From NCBI RefSeq assembly GCF_014203695.1, contig NZ_JACHJO010000014.1, forward strand, positions 20,075 through 84,074: DNA of 64,000 nt, read 5' to 3'. The notes below the pieces were generated by a model that did not search any database, had not been told where the DNA came from, and worked only from the letters and a program-made list of their open reading frames with translations. Of the stretch, positions 8,900 through 16,429 are shown piece by piece. The DNA comes from Nocardiopsis algeriensis (lineage in GTDB: Bacteria; Actinomycetota; Actinomycetes; Streptosporangiales; Streptosporangiaceae). Made by a program: the position numbers and the translations under genes. Positions within the stretch are counted from its first letter, which is position 1; every line of letters begins with the position of its first letter.

Positions 8900-9829
8900 A
8901 TGGCACACACTGAACAGCGTTCACCCAGGGTCGTGGTGGGCGTCGACGGTTCCGAGCACGCCCAGGCGGCGGTGGAGTGGGCCGCGGCCGCGGCAGCCCG
9001 CCGTGACCAGGAGCTCGTCGTCGTGTACGCGCTGGGCATGCCGGTGATCGTGTCCGCCTACGGCGGTCCGGCCCGCTTCGCGCCCTCCGAGGACATCGAC
9101 CAGCAGGCCGCCGGCCTTCTGGAGGAGGTCCGCGACCGGGTGGCCAAGCTCCAGCCCTCGGTCGAGGTGCGGACCGTGACCGCCCTGGAGGAGGCGCCGC
9201 TGGCGCTGCTCCGCAACAGCCACCCCCACGACCTGGTGGTCGTCGGCACCCGCGGCATGAGCTCGTTCAAGTCGATGTTCGTCGGCTCGGTGAGCATCCG
9301 CGTCTCCGCCCACGCACCCTGCCCCGTCGTGGTGGTGCCCGACAAGGACGGCAAGCCCGCCTCCACCTCCATGAAGCGGATCGTGGTCGGCGTCGACGGC
9401 TCCTCGCACGCCCGGCGCGCCCTGAGCCACGCCATCGACCTGGCTGCGGAGAACGACGCCGAACTGGTGGTCGTCCACAGCTGGCAGGTGCCCTACCCCT
9501 ACGACCCGCTCGTGATGACGGCGGCCGGCTACATGCCCCAGGACGACCTCTTCGAGAAGCAGTCCGAGCGTCTCGTCGCCGAGCTCATCGCCGAGGCGAT
9601 GGACGAGAAGCGCGACGACACCCAGGTCGACGTCACGGTGGTACGCAGCGAGAAGGATCCCGCCACCGCCATTCTCGAGGCGGCCGAGGGCGCGGACGCG
9701 ATCGTGGTGGGCTCGCGCGGGCGCGGTACGGTCCGCGGCCTCCTCCTCGGCTCGGTGAGCCAGGGGATCCTGCACCGCTCCCGCATTCCCGTGGTGGTTC
9801 TGCCCAGGCACGCCGACGAGGACGAGTAG
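8900..9829 (+). CDS. Tandem-domain universal stress protein
   Basis: The 309 residues form two UspA domains, about 10-150 and 160-305. Each carries the ATP-binding pattern G-2x-G-9x-G-S: GTRGMSSFKSMFVGS in the first and GSRGRGTVRGLLLGS in the second. Each domain begins with VVVGVDGS. Such proteins bind ATP and help survival under hypoxia or other stress. A good purine-rich ribosome-binding site (ggaagggggagag) precedes ATG 8900. The possible DevR-type box at 8818-8837 would fit hypoxic control. A terminator hairpin follows at 9861-9888. Confidence 0.9.
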   Translation: MAHTEQRSPRVVVGVDGSEHAQAAVEWAAAAAARRDQELVVVYALGMPVIVSAYGGPARFAPSEDIDQQAAGLLEEVRDRVAKLQPSVEVRTVTALEEAPLALLRNSHPHDLVVVGTRGMSSFKSMFVGSVSIRVSAHAPCPVVVVPDKDGKPASTSMKRIVVGVDGSSHARRALSHAIDLAAENDAELVVVHSWQVPYPYDPLVMTAAGYMPQDDLFEKQSERLVAELIAEAMDEKRDDTQVDVTVVRSEKDPATAILEAAEGADAIVVGSRGRGTVRGLLLGSVSQGILHRSRIPVVVLPRHADEDE

Positions 9830-9860
9830 GCCCGGCGGCGCCACCGCCTTCCGGGACACC

Positions 9861-9888
9861 GTGCCCGGCGGCCCGTGCCGCCGGGCAC
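9861..9888. terminator. Hairpin terminator between convergent genes
   Basis: A perfect 11-base-pair stem (gtgcccggcgg / ccgccgggcac) with a 6-base loop sits between the convergent universal stress gene and the helical-protein gene at 9895. Confidence 0.75.
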
Positions 9889-9894
9889 GCCGCC

Positions 9895-10359
9895 TCAGCT
9901 CGTCAGGACCTGGGGCGACGTGGTCTTGAGCATCGCGTTGGCCCACGTGGCCTGGCGCACCGTCTGCGGGTGGCATCGCTCGGTCAGGTGCAGCAGCTCC
10001 CGGTCCCCCAGTGCCTGGGCCCCCTGGCCCAGCAGTTCCCAGTCCACCGACACCCCGGACGCCATGCGGTGCAGCTGGCGCAGGTCGGCCAGGAGTTCCA
10101 GGTCCGGGTCGCCCGGTCCCCCCTCCACCGCGTCGCGCTCCTCCGCCAGCGGTTCCCCGCCCTCGCCGCCCAGGTCCATCCCGTAGCGCTCGCCCGTCCG
10201 GGCGAGCTCGCGCATGTGCTCGCGCGACCAGCGGGCCAGGTCCTTGGACACGTGGACGATCTCGTGCTCCCCGCTGTGGCGCTCCGACAGCGCGAGCAGC
10301 GCCTCGACCATGTGGCCCTCCGCGCGGTACAGCTCTCTCAGCGCGATCTCGATTCCCAT
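9895..10359 (-). CDS. Uncharacterised helical (ferritin-like?) partner of molybdopterin oxidoreductase
   Basis: This 154-residue protein starts at ATG 10359 behind GGAGGTGGGG. It appears almost entirely alpha-helical, with regularly placed Glu and His residues (ELYRAEGHMVEALLALSERH; HEIVHVSKDLARWSREHMREL) that resemble ferritin-like or hemerythrin-like bundles. I do not recognise a named family. Its start lies 22 bases inside the end of the upstream molybdopterin oxidoreductase gene, so the two are probably translationally coupled. It may act as a subunit, chaperone or electron-handling partner of that enzyme; this is inference from the overlap. Confidence 0.6.
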   Translation of the reverse strand: MGIEIALRELYRAEGHMVEALLALSERHSGEHEIVHVSKDLARWSREHMRELARTGERYGMDLGGEGGEPLAEERDAVEGGPGDPDLELLADLRQLHRMASGVSVDWELLGQGAQALGDRELLHLTERCHPQTVRQATWANAMLKTTSPQVLTS

Positions 10360-12791
10360 TCCCCACCTCCGGCGATGTGCTCCCCGGCCTCCGCCCGCAC
10401 GCCTCCCCTGGTCCGCGGAACCCTTGCGTCCAGCGGCCGGGAAGCGGTGGTCGTCGGCGCGGGGGCGGGCGTGCCGCCGCCGGCCTCCAGAAGCCGGATC
10501 CGGGCGGCGGCGGTCTTGAAGAGAGGCTGTTTGGACACCGGATCCCAGTCGTTGACGGTCATCTCGTTGGCGGCACGGTCGTGGCCGCCGTCCCAGTAGC
10601 CGTAGTGGAACGGCAGGAACAGCACCCCCGGGCGGATGCCGCAGATCCGGGCCCGGGCGTGCACCACCCCGCGGGGAGAGGCCACCTCGACGAGGTCCCC
10701 CTCGCCGATGCCGAGCTCCTCCGCGTCGGACCCCGACACCTCCACCCACACCTCGGGTGCCGCCTCGTTCAGCTGCGGTGCGCGGCCGGTCTTGGTCCGG
10801 GTGTGGAACTGGTACAGGGTGCGTCCCGTGGTGAGTGCGAAGGGGTAATCGCCGCCGGGTTCCTCGTGAGGCGGCAGGTACTCGGCCGCTCGGAGGATCG
10901 CCTTGCCCTCCGGGTTCATCGCCCGGTACTCGACCTCCTCCATCGGGGCACCGGTGACCAGGTCGCGGCCGTAGCTCTCGCAGACGTCGGGTGCGGCCCA
11001 GAACCGGCCGTCCCCGTAGAGGCGCTCGGTGCCCTCCGGCCGGTCCTCGTTGCACGGCCACTGGATGCCGCTGCCGCCCCGCAGCCTGTCGTAGGTGATG
11101 CCGGTGTAGTCGCAGGGGCGACCTTCGGTGGCGCGCTTCCACGCCTCGAAGGCCGATTCCGGGTCGTGCCACTGCGGGAACGGGTTCCCGTCCTTGTCGC
11201 GGAAGTCCATCCTCCGGGCGTAGTCCAGGAAGATGTCCAGGTCGGGCCTGGCCTCGCCGGGCGGCTCGACGGCCTTCTCGGACAGGTGGACCGTGCGGTC
11301 GCTGTTGGTGAACGTGCCGGTCTTCTCCCCCCAGGTGGCCGCGGGCAGCACCACGTCGGCGAGCTCGGCGGTCTCGGTGAGGAAGAGGTCCTGCACCACC
11401 AGGAACAGGCTCTCCTTCTCCAGGACCGAGCGGATGCGCGCCAGTTCCGGCAGCGACACCGCCGGGTTGGTGCCGCTGATCCACAGGAAGCGGATCGAGC
11501 CCTTCTCGGCGTAGCGGAAGATCTGCATCGCGTGCGTGGGCGGTGTGTAGTGCGGGATCCGCATGTGGTCGATGTTCCACACCGCGGCCAGATCGGTGAT
11601 GTGCTCGTCGTTGTTCCAGTTGCGGAAGGCGGTGAGATCGCCGTCGGCGCCGCACTCTCGGGTGTTCTCCGCCGTGGGCTGGCCGTTCATCTGCAGGAGC
11701 CCGGCCCCCGGTCGGCCGAGCATGCCGCGCAGCAGGTGCACGTTGTTGACCTGGACGGCCGCGGCGGTCGCCTGATGGGACTGGTAGAAGCCCTGGAGCA
11801 CGGTGGAGAACAACCGCTCGGCGCTCCCCAGCATCTCCGCGGCCTCCCGGATCCGCGCGGCGGGGACGCCGCAGATCTCCGCGGCGGTCTCGGGCGGGTG
11901 GTCGCGCACCTGCCGGGCGAGCTCCTCGTAGCCGACGGTGTGCGACTCCACGTACTCGTGGTCGACCATGTCCCGGCGGATCAGTTCGTGCAGGATGCCG
12001 TTCATCAGCGCGACGTTGGTCCCCGGCAGCGGTGCCAGGTGGAGATCGGCCGCGCGGGCGACCGGTGTCGCACGCGGGTCCACGCACAGGACCCGGGGAG
12101 GCTCGGGGCCGGCCAGCCGGTCGAGCACCCGCGCCCACAGCACGGTCTGGGTCTCGGCCATGTTGTGGCCGTAGAGGGCGAGAACGTCCGCGTGGTCGAT
12201 GTCGGCGTAGGACCCGGGCTGACCGTCGCAGCCGAACGACTCCTTCAGCGCCGCCGCCGCGGTCGCCGTGCACAGGCGGGTGTTGCCGTCCATGTGGTTG
12301 GTGCCGATGGCCCCGTGCCCCACCGCCGCCAGGGTGTAGTACTCCTCCAGGAACAGCTGCCCGCTGGTGTAGAAACCGATCGCGCTCGCGCCCTGCTCGT
12401 CGAGCAGCTCCTTGCTGCGCCGCACCACGCGTTCCATGGCGGTGTCCCAGTCGGTCTCGACCAGCTCGCCGTTCTCACGCACCAGGGGGCGGGTGAGCCG
12501 CTCACGGGAGTTGTTGGCCTGCCATCCGAACAGGTCCTTGGGGTCCAGTCGCCCCCTGTTGACCCGGTCCTCGGCACGCCCCCGGACCCCGACGATCCGC
12601 CCTTCGCGGACCGCGATGTCGAGGGCGTCGCCGTTGGAGTGCAGGATCGACGCGCTCTGCACCCACGCGTCCACCTGGTCGGGGGAGCTTCCGTCCCCGA
12701 GATAGGTGTCCACCCGGGTCGGCCATTCCTCCCCGGGCCCGTAGGGCGTCCGCGTGCCCCACGGTTCGGCGATCCGGTCCTTGGACGGCAT
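10338..12791 (-). CDS. Molybdopterin oxidoreductase lacking the N-terminal iron-sulfur cysteines
   Basis: This 817-residue protein of the DMSO-reductase superfamily starts at ATG 12791 behind GGAGGTG. The bis-MGD-binding core is intact. It includes GNTRLCTATAA with a candidate molybdenum-ligand cysteine at 174, ALYGHNMAETQ, WISGTNPAVS, and a C-terminal ALTTGRTLYQFHTRTKTGRAP plus NDWDPVSKQPLFKTAAARIR domain. The N-terminal [4Fe-4S] motif C-x2-C-x3-C is replaced by Ser48-x2-His51-x3-Asp55 (QSASILHSNGDALDIAV). Electron transfer must therefore differ from nitrate reductase or formate dehydrogenase. No signal peptide is visible, so it is probably cytoplasmic. The substrate is unknown. Confidence 0.85.
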   Translation of the reverse strand: MPSKDRIAEPWGTRTPYGPGEEWPTRVDTYLGDGSSPDQVDAWVQSASILHSNGDALDIAVREGRIVGVRGRAEDRVNRGRLDPKDLFGWQANNSRERLTRPLVRENGELVETDWDTAMERVVRRSKELLDEQGASAIGFYTSGQLFLEEYYTLAAVGHGAIGTNHMDGNTRLCTATAAAALKESFGCDGQPGSYADIDHADVLALYGHNMAETQTVLWARVLDRLAGPEPPRVLCVDPRATPVARAADLHLAPLPGTNVALMNGILHELIRRDMVDHEYVESHTVGYEELARQVRDHPPETAAEICGVPAARIREAAEMLGSAERLFSTVLQGFYQSHQATAAAVQVNNVHLLRGMLGRPGAGLLQMNGQPTAENTRECGADGDLTAFRNWNNDEHITDLAAVWNIDHMRIPHYTPPTHAMQIFRYAEKGSIRFLWISGTNPAVSLPELARIRSVLEKESLFLVVQDLFLTETAELADVVLPAATWGEKTGTFTNSDRTVHLSEKAVEPPGEARPDLDIFLDYARRMDFRDKDGNPFPQWHDPESAFEAWKRATEGRPCDYTGITYDRLRGGSGIQWPCNEDRPEGTERLYGDGRFWAAPDVCESYGRDLVTGAPMEEVEYRAMNPEGKAILRAAEYLPPHEEPGGDYPFALTTGRTLYQFHTRTKTGRAPQLNEAAPEVWVEVSGSDAEELGIGEGDLVEVASPRGVVHARARICGIRPGVLFLPFHYGYWDGGHDRAANEMTVNDWDPVSKQPLFKTAAARIRLLEAGGGTPAPAPTTTASRPLDARVPRTRGGVRAEAGEHIAGGGEWESRSR

Positions 12792-12878
12792 GGCGGCACC
12801 TCCAGCTCGGCTGCCCGCGCCACTACCCGGGGCGCCCGGACACAAACTGAGCAGGGCCAAGGGCGGAAAGCCGAGAAC

Positions 12879-13184
12879 TCACTCCGCCGTGTCGCTGTGC
12901 CGCCTCTTGCGGATGTGCAGAAACCAGGTGACGCCGACGGCCAGGAAGAGGAGAGCTGCCGAGGCCCCGTAGATGAGGGCCTCATCAGTACTTTCGCGGC
13001 TCAACGCCCTGGCCGACATGACGCCGCACAGGGTGGCGAAGACCAGGTGGAGAAGGACCGAGATTCGTTCCAGAGCAGGATGGCTCCACGCAGGGGGCTT
13101 CTGGTGGTCGGTCCTCCAGTTGCGGTGGCCGGGAGATTCCTCCGGGTGCAGCGGTTCGGCAGATTCCTCGCTCGGAAGGCTCAT
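12879..13184 (-). CDS. Small two-helix membrane protein
   Basis: The protein has 101 residues and starts at ATG 13184. About 40 polar residues are followed by two hydrophobic spans (ISVLLHLVFATLCGVMSARAL and IYGASAALLFLAVGVTWFL) and a basic tail HIRKRRH. The start codon overlaps the stop of the upstream VOC gene in an ATGA, so the two are translationally coupled. I do not recognise a family. The membrane location is a prediction from hydrophobicity only. Confidence 0.6.
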   Translation of the reverse strand: MSLPSEESAEPLHPEESPGHRNWRTDHQKPPAWSHPALERISVLLHLVFATLCGVMSARALSRESTDEALIYGASAALLFLAVGVTWFLHIRKRRHSDTAE

Positions 13185-13546
13185 GCGGAGTACTCCAGAC
13201 AGAACGGGTGTCCGGCGGGGTCCGCATAGATACGGAACAGGTCGTCGGGGTCGTCCTCCGAGACCCCCAGTTTGCGGGCGCCGAGCTCCAGGACCCGCGC
13301 CTCGGCCGCCTCGATGTCCTCCACCCACACGTCGAGGTGCATCTGCTGCGGCCTTTCGGGGTCCGGCCACGCAGGAGGCTTGTGGTCGGGCGCGCGCTGG
13401 AAGGCGATCTGCGGCCAATCCTCGCCGATCACCACCCAGTGCTCACTCCGCCGCACCACGCTCAGGCCGAGCAGTTCCCCGTAGAACTCCGCGAGCGCAT
13501 CGGGATCGGGGCAGTCGATGGCCAGGGCGTGCAGTCGTCCGATCAT
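13181..13546 (-). CDS. VOC superfamily (glyoxalase-like) protein
   Basis: This single-domain protein of 121 residues starts at MIGRLHALAIDCPDPDALAEFYGELLGL, the standard entry of Glyoxalase_6-type vicinal-oxygen-chelate domains. It has QMHLDVWVEDIEAAEARVLELGA in the middle and DPAGHPFCLE at the end, a common C-terminal motif that includes a metal-ligand Glu. Members act as dioxygenases, isomerases or antibiotic-sequestering proteins; the substrate is not predictable. It is coupled by a 4-base overlap to the small membrane-protein gene downstream. Confidence 0.8.
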   Translation of the reverse strand: MIGRLHALAIDCPDPDALAEFYGELLGLSVVRRSEHWVVIGEDWPQIAFQRAPDHKPPAWPDPERPQQMHLDVWVEDIEAAEARVLELGARKLGVSEDDPDDLFRIYADPAGHPFCLEYSA

Positions 13547-13632
13547 GCCTGCGGTTTTCCCGGAAGCCGACTCCCCAACCCCGCCGGCACGCGCCCCGAA
13601 GCCCTCGCACACGCGAATTCAGGGGAATTCGG

Positions 13633-13893
13633 TCATTCATAGTGGTACCGGGCGCTGATGATCCTCAGCTCACTGTCATCGGCTCGGTAGACCAATCGGT
13701 GTTCATCGGTGATCCGGCGCGACCAGTACCCGGACAGATTCGCTTTCAAGGGCTCGGGCTTGCCGATGCCCTCGAAAGGACTCCGCTGAGCCTCGGATAT
13801 CAGACGGGCCAACCTCCGTGCGGTCTTCCTGTCTGTCGCCGGCCAGTAGGTGAAATCCTCCCAGGCGTTGGGGTCGAAGCGGATATCCCTCAC
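13633..13893 (-). CDS. yoeB: YoeB-type toxin (mRNA interferase)
   Basis: This 86-residue RelE-superfamily toxin of the Txe/YoeB family cleaves mRNA at the ribosome A-site. The sequence follows the family end to end: [54 protein letters not shown] and the C-terminal SARYHYE. The catalytic Glu/Arg/His residues and the terminal tyrosine region are present. It overlaps the antitoxin gene upstream by 4 bases (ATGA), the normal order and coupling for this family. It appears intact and presumably active. Confidence 0.92.
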   Translation of the reverse strand: MRDIRFDPNAWEDFTYWPATDRKTARRLARLISEAQRSPFEGIGKPEPLKANLSGYWSRRITDEHRLVYRADDSELRIISARYHYE

Positions 13894-14177
13894 TCGTCAT
13901 CCGCCAAGCCGGTCAGTTCGTCCGTGGCCATGGTGACAGTGCTGGTGTGGTCACCCTCCTGGTCACGGGCGATGGCTTCCAGCAAACGGGAGGCGTTGGC
14001 GGGTGAGCGGAGAAGGTAGACGGTTTCCTGCCAGCCGCGCCAGTCCTCCTCGGACATCAGCACGGCGTTGCCGTACTGGCGGGAGGTGATGTGCACGACG
14101 TCGTGGTCGTCGTTGACTCTCTTCAGAAGGGGAAAGAAGGAGGCACGTGCCTCGCTCGCGCTCATGGCCATGTCCAT
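13890..14177 (-). CDS. yefM: YefM/Phd-type antitoxin
   Basis: This 95-residue partner of the YoeB toxin has an N-terminal DNA-binding Phd fold ([42 protein letters not shown]) and a C-terminal toxin-neutralising tail rich in acidic residues. ATG 14177 has a strong AAGGAGT site 1-7 bases upstream, closer than usual; an internal in-frame ATG two codons later is possible. The family represses its own operon together with the toxin. The promoter would lie within or beside the degraded frame immediately upstream. Confidence 0.88.
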   Translation of the reverse strand: MDMAMSASEARASFFPLLKRVNDDHDVVHITSRQYGNAVLMSEEDWRGWQETVYLLRSPANASRLLEAIARDQEGDHTSTVTMATDELTGLADDE

Positions 14178-14665
14178 ACTCCTTGAGAAGACGTACAGGT
14201 TTGCCGTACCACTTTGAGGGGTGCGGGGCAGGCCTTCGGGCACCCGGTGCAGACCGTCTTGGAGCCGTACCTCTTCCCCTGGCGGTGCAGGGCGTAGGTG
14301 CGTGCGGGCTTGTAGCCGTAGTTGCTCAGGAAGTCGTCCTGGCCGAGTCGGTTGTACTCGGCGACCGCCTCCCGAACGGTGCTGCGGATGATGCCTGCCA
14401 GGCCCATGGCAGCAGACTGGGGCCTCGTTCCGCCCAATGGATCGTCGGTCCGGATCGCCGGCGGGTCCACCTGCCGGAGAAGTACGGCAACCGACGAGGC
14501 GTCCACAACCGGTGGGCGCGCCGACGGTGTGTCCTGCTCAGGGGAGTGCGTGATCGTGTGAAGAACAACGCTCACCCCCGCCGCGAGGATCGCCTCAGCT
14601 GTCCGGGAGCGCTTTTCCGAGCACCGAAGGAGCTGGACCATTTCGACCAGGTCGATGGTGTCCAC
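14175..14665 (-). pseudogene. Degraded ScoMcrA-like N-terminal domain fragment
   Basis: An open frame of 167 codons runs from ATG 14665 into the yefM start. Its last third, AVAEYNRLGQDDFLSNYGYKPARTYALHRQGKRYGSKTV, resembles the N-terminal head domain of ScoMcrA-type restriction endonucleases, as I recall the pattern (FLxxYGF...Y.L...G..YDSKAI). After the SK motif the expected continuation is lost in this frame. A neighbouring frame (HRVPEGLPRTP) may resume it, suggesting a frameshift, and the catalytic HNH and SRA parts are absent. The first about 90 residues match nothing I know. Treat it as a remnant, not as a functional nuclease. Confidence 0.45.
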
Positions 14666-14760
14666 CGACCTGATCGAGTACGGCGAGACCCCTGGTCCGG
14701 TTCTCTTCGGACTTGGAGGGAGACCCTGGACGTCTGGTACCGGAATATGGCCAGTGGGGG

Positions 14761-15141
14761 TCAGAGCGGGTCGAGGCGGGCCTTGAGCAGGCAGAATTCA
14801 TTGCCTTCGGGGTCGGCCAGGACATGCCATGGCTCCTGCCCTGTCTGGCCGATGTCGGCCGGGCGTGCACCGAGCTCCAGAAGGCGTTCGAGCTCGGCGT
14901 CCTGATCGCGGTCGGTGGCGTTGACGTCGATGTGCAGCCGGGATTTTCCAGGCTCCGGCTCTTCTCTGTAGCTGAGGATGATCGTCGGCTGCGGACCACC
15001 GAACCCCTCACGCGGCCCGATCTCCAGCGTGCCGTCGTCCTCGCGGTCGAGCACGACGAAGTCCAGGACCTCGCACCAGAACCGCGCCAGCAACTCGGGG
15101 TCGCGGCAACCGAGTACGAGTTCGCTGATACGACACGCCAT
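14761..15141 (-). CDS. VOC superfamily (glyoxalase-like) protein
   Basis: This 126-residue single-domain protein starts at ATG 15141 with ACRISELVLGCRDPELLARFWCEVLDF. It contains RLHIDVNATDRDQDAELERLLELGARPADIGQTG and ends with WHVLADPEGNEFCLLKARL, the Glyoxalase_6 signature DPEGNEFCLL. It is only distantly similar to the other VOC protein in the window (13181-13546) and is not in an evident operon. Function beyond the fold cannot be assigned. Confidence 0.82.
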   Translation of the reverse strand: MACRISELVLGCRDPELLARFWCEVLDFVVLDREDDGTLEIGPREGFGGPQPTIILSYREEPEPGKSRLHIDVNATDRDQDAELERLLELGARPADIGQTGQEPWHVLADPEGNEFCLLKARLDPL

Positions 15142-15586
15142 GGACACAATCTGCTCTCGAGCTGGGGATTTCCGAAGGGAGCGCATGAGAATTCCATGGC
15201 CCCTCAACGATGAAAAGGCTCCGCGATCGTAGCGGACAGGGTGGGCACGGGAAAAATGTTTTTCAGGACCAATTCTGTTCGGGCAGGTGAGAAGGAGTTC
15301 GAGCGTGCAGCAGGGAAGCTGGTTTCGAGGCACAGCCCGGTGGCGTTCACGAAGACGGACGGATCCGGCGGGTGGTGATTCCCTGACGTGGAGCTTTCCC
15401 GACGTGGGGATTTCGCGCGCATGACGCCGCTCGCTCTGCAGACGCGGCGCTTTTCCGGAATGTTTGCCGGCCGCGCCGCCGGCGAACGCCCTCGACGTCC
15501 GATCCCTGGACGACCGTGCCGGCAGGGAGGAACACCGCGCGCCTGCGGGTACCCGCCGGATGAGCCCTACCGGCCCGGGGGACACC
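15142..15586. other. Non-coding spacer upstream of VOC gene
   Basis: This 445-base stretch lies between the VOC gene start and the terminator of tRNA-Ser. I see no frame with convincing protein character. A somewhat AT-richer part (about 15250-15290, gggaaaaatgtttttcagga) may hold the promoter of the VOC gene. Nothing else is supported. Confidence 0.5.
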
Positions 15587-15621
15587 GAAGGCCGGAGGTC
15601 CTCTGTGGACCTCCGGCCTTC
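15587..15621. terminator. Hairpin terminator downstream of tRNA-Ser
   Basis: A perfect 14-base-pair inverted repeat (gaaggccggaggtc and its complement) with a 7-base loop lies 47 bases beyond the 3' end of tRNA-Ser in its direction of transcription. Confidence 0.8.
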
Positions 15622-15667
15622 GCCGTGTCTTCCGGGAGCCTTCCACCTGGGAGGCTCCTCGACCTTG

Positions 15668-15756
15668 CGGAGGGTGTGGGATTTGAACCCACGAAGCCCC
15701 GTCAAGGACTTGGTGCTTTTCAAGAGCACTGCACTCGGCCGCTATGCGAACCCTCC
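15668..15756 (-). tRNA. tRNA-Ser (anticodon UGA)
   Basis: The 89-base gene folds as a class II tRNA. The acceptor GGAGGGT pairs with ACCCTCC, discriminator G follows, the anticodon stem GTGCT/AGCAC encloses loop CTTGAAA (anticodon TGA), the long variable arm is CAAGTCCTTGACGGGGCTTC, and the T arm is GTGGG-TTCAAAT-CCCAC. CCA is not encoded. It reads UCA and UCG/UCU-type serine codons by wobble. serS, its charging enzyme, is elsewhere in this window (3796-5058). Confidence 0.96.
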
Positions 15757-15852
15757 ACGGGGAGACCCTGTCTCCTCCGCGTGTCATGGTAGCCCACACC
15801 CCGCGGACGTCGGGGCGGACCGGGTGACGCATCCGACCGGCGCCTGAGTAGC

Positions 15853-16326
15853 ATGCCGCGCATGGCAAAGATGAACGCTGAGACGGCGGAGCTCACCCAG
15901 TCCGGGTTCCTCGGGACTGTGCCCTTCGCGCGTACTCTCGGTGTCGCCTTCGACGACATCGACTTCGGGCGCGCCGTGATGCGCCTGGCCGACCGGCCCG
16001 AACATCACGACCACCTCGCCTCCCCCCACGCCGGCGCCCTGTTCACACTTGCGGAGTCCGCCGCCGGTGCGGTCGTCCTCGGCAGCTTCGGCGACCAGCT
16101 GGGCCGTGCGTTCCCTGTGGTGGTGAGCGTGGAGGCCCGCTACGACAGGTCCGCGGTCGGGGACGTGACCGCCGAGGCCGTACTGGCCCGGCCGCGGGAG
16201 GAGATCCTCGCCGAGCTCGACGAGGGGAGGAACCCCGAGATCCCCCTCGATGTGGAGCTGCGCGACGGCGGCGGTGTCGTCGGCCGGGTGCGTGTCACCT
16301 CGACCCTGCGCCTCCAGAGCCGGTAG
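15853..16326 (+). CDS. Hotdog-fold thioesterase (PaaI/DUF4442 type)
   Basis: This 157-residue single hotdog domain has HHDHLASPHAGALFTLAESAAGAVVLGSFGDQ. This is the long hotdog helix of PaaI-like acyl-CoA thioesterases, with HAG preceding it and the catalytic acidic residue in the helix. A strand-rich second half ends VVGRVRVTSTLRL. In-frame ATGs at 15853, 15862 and 15871 are all possible starts. The substrate is unknown; such enzymes often hydrolyse phenylacetyl- or fatty acyl-CoA. It lies about 100 bases upstream of the clamp-like gene on the same strand. Confidence 0.75.
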   Translation: MPRMAKMNAETAELTQSGFLGTVPFARTLGVAFDDIDFGRAVMRLADRPEHHDHLASPHAGALFTLAESAAGAVVLGSFGDQLGRAFPVVVSVEARYDRSAVGDVTAEAVLARPREEILAELDEGRNPEIPLDVELRDGGGVVGRVRVTSTLRLQSR

Positions 16327-16429
16327 GGGCGGGTGGGGCCGGGAGCCCGGATCGTTCGGCCGAAACCCCCTCTGAATGTCGGTGCCTCTGGGTAGGTTGC
16401 CCTGGTAACCACCCTTGAGGAGGCCGATC

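Noticed and set aside
15388..15847. Plus-strand frames spanning the tRNA-Ser region
   Set aside because: They run through the tRNA gene and its terminator and have no protein-like character.
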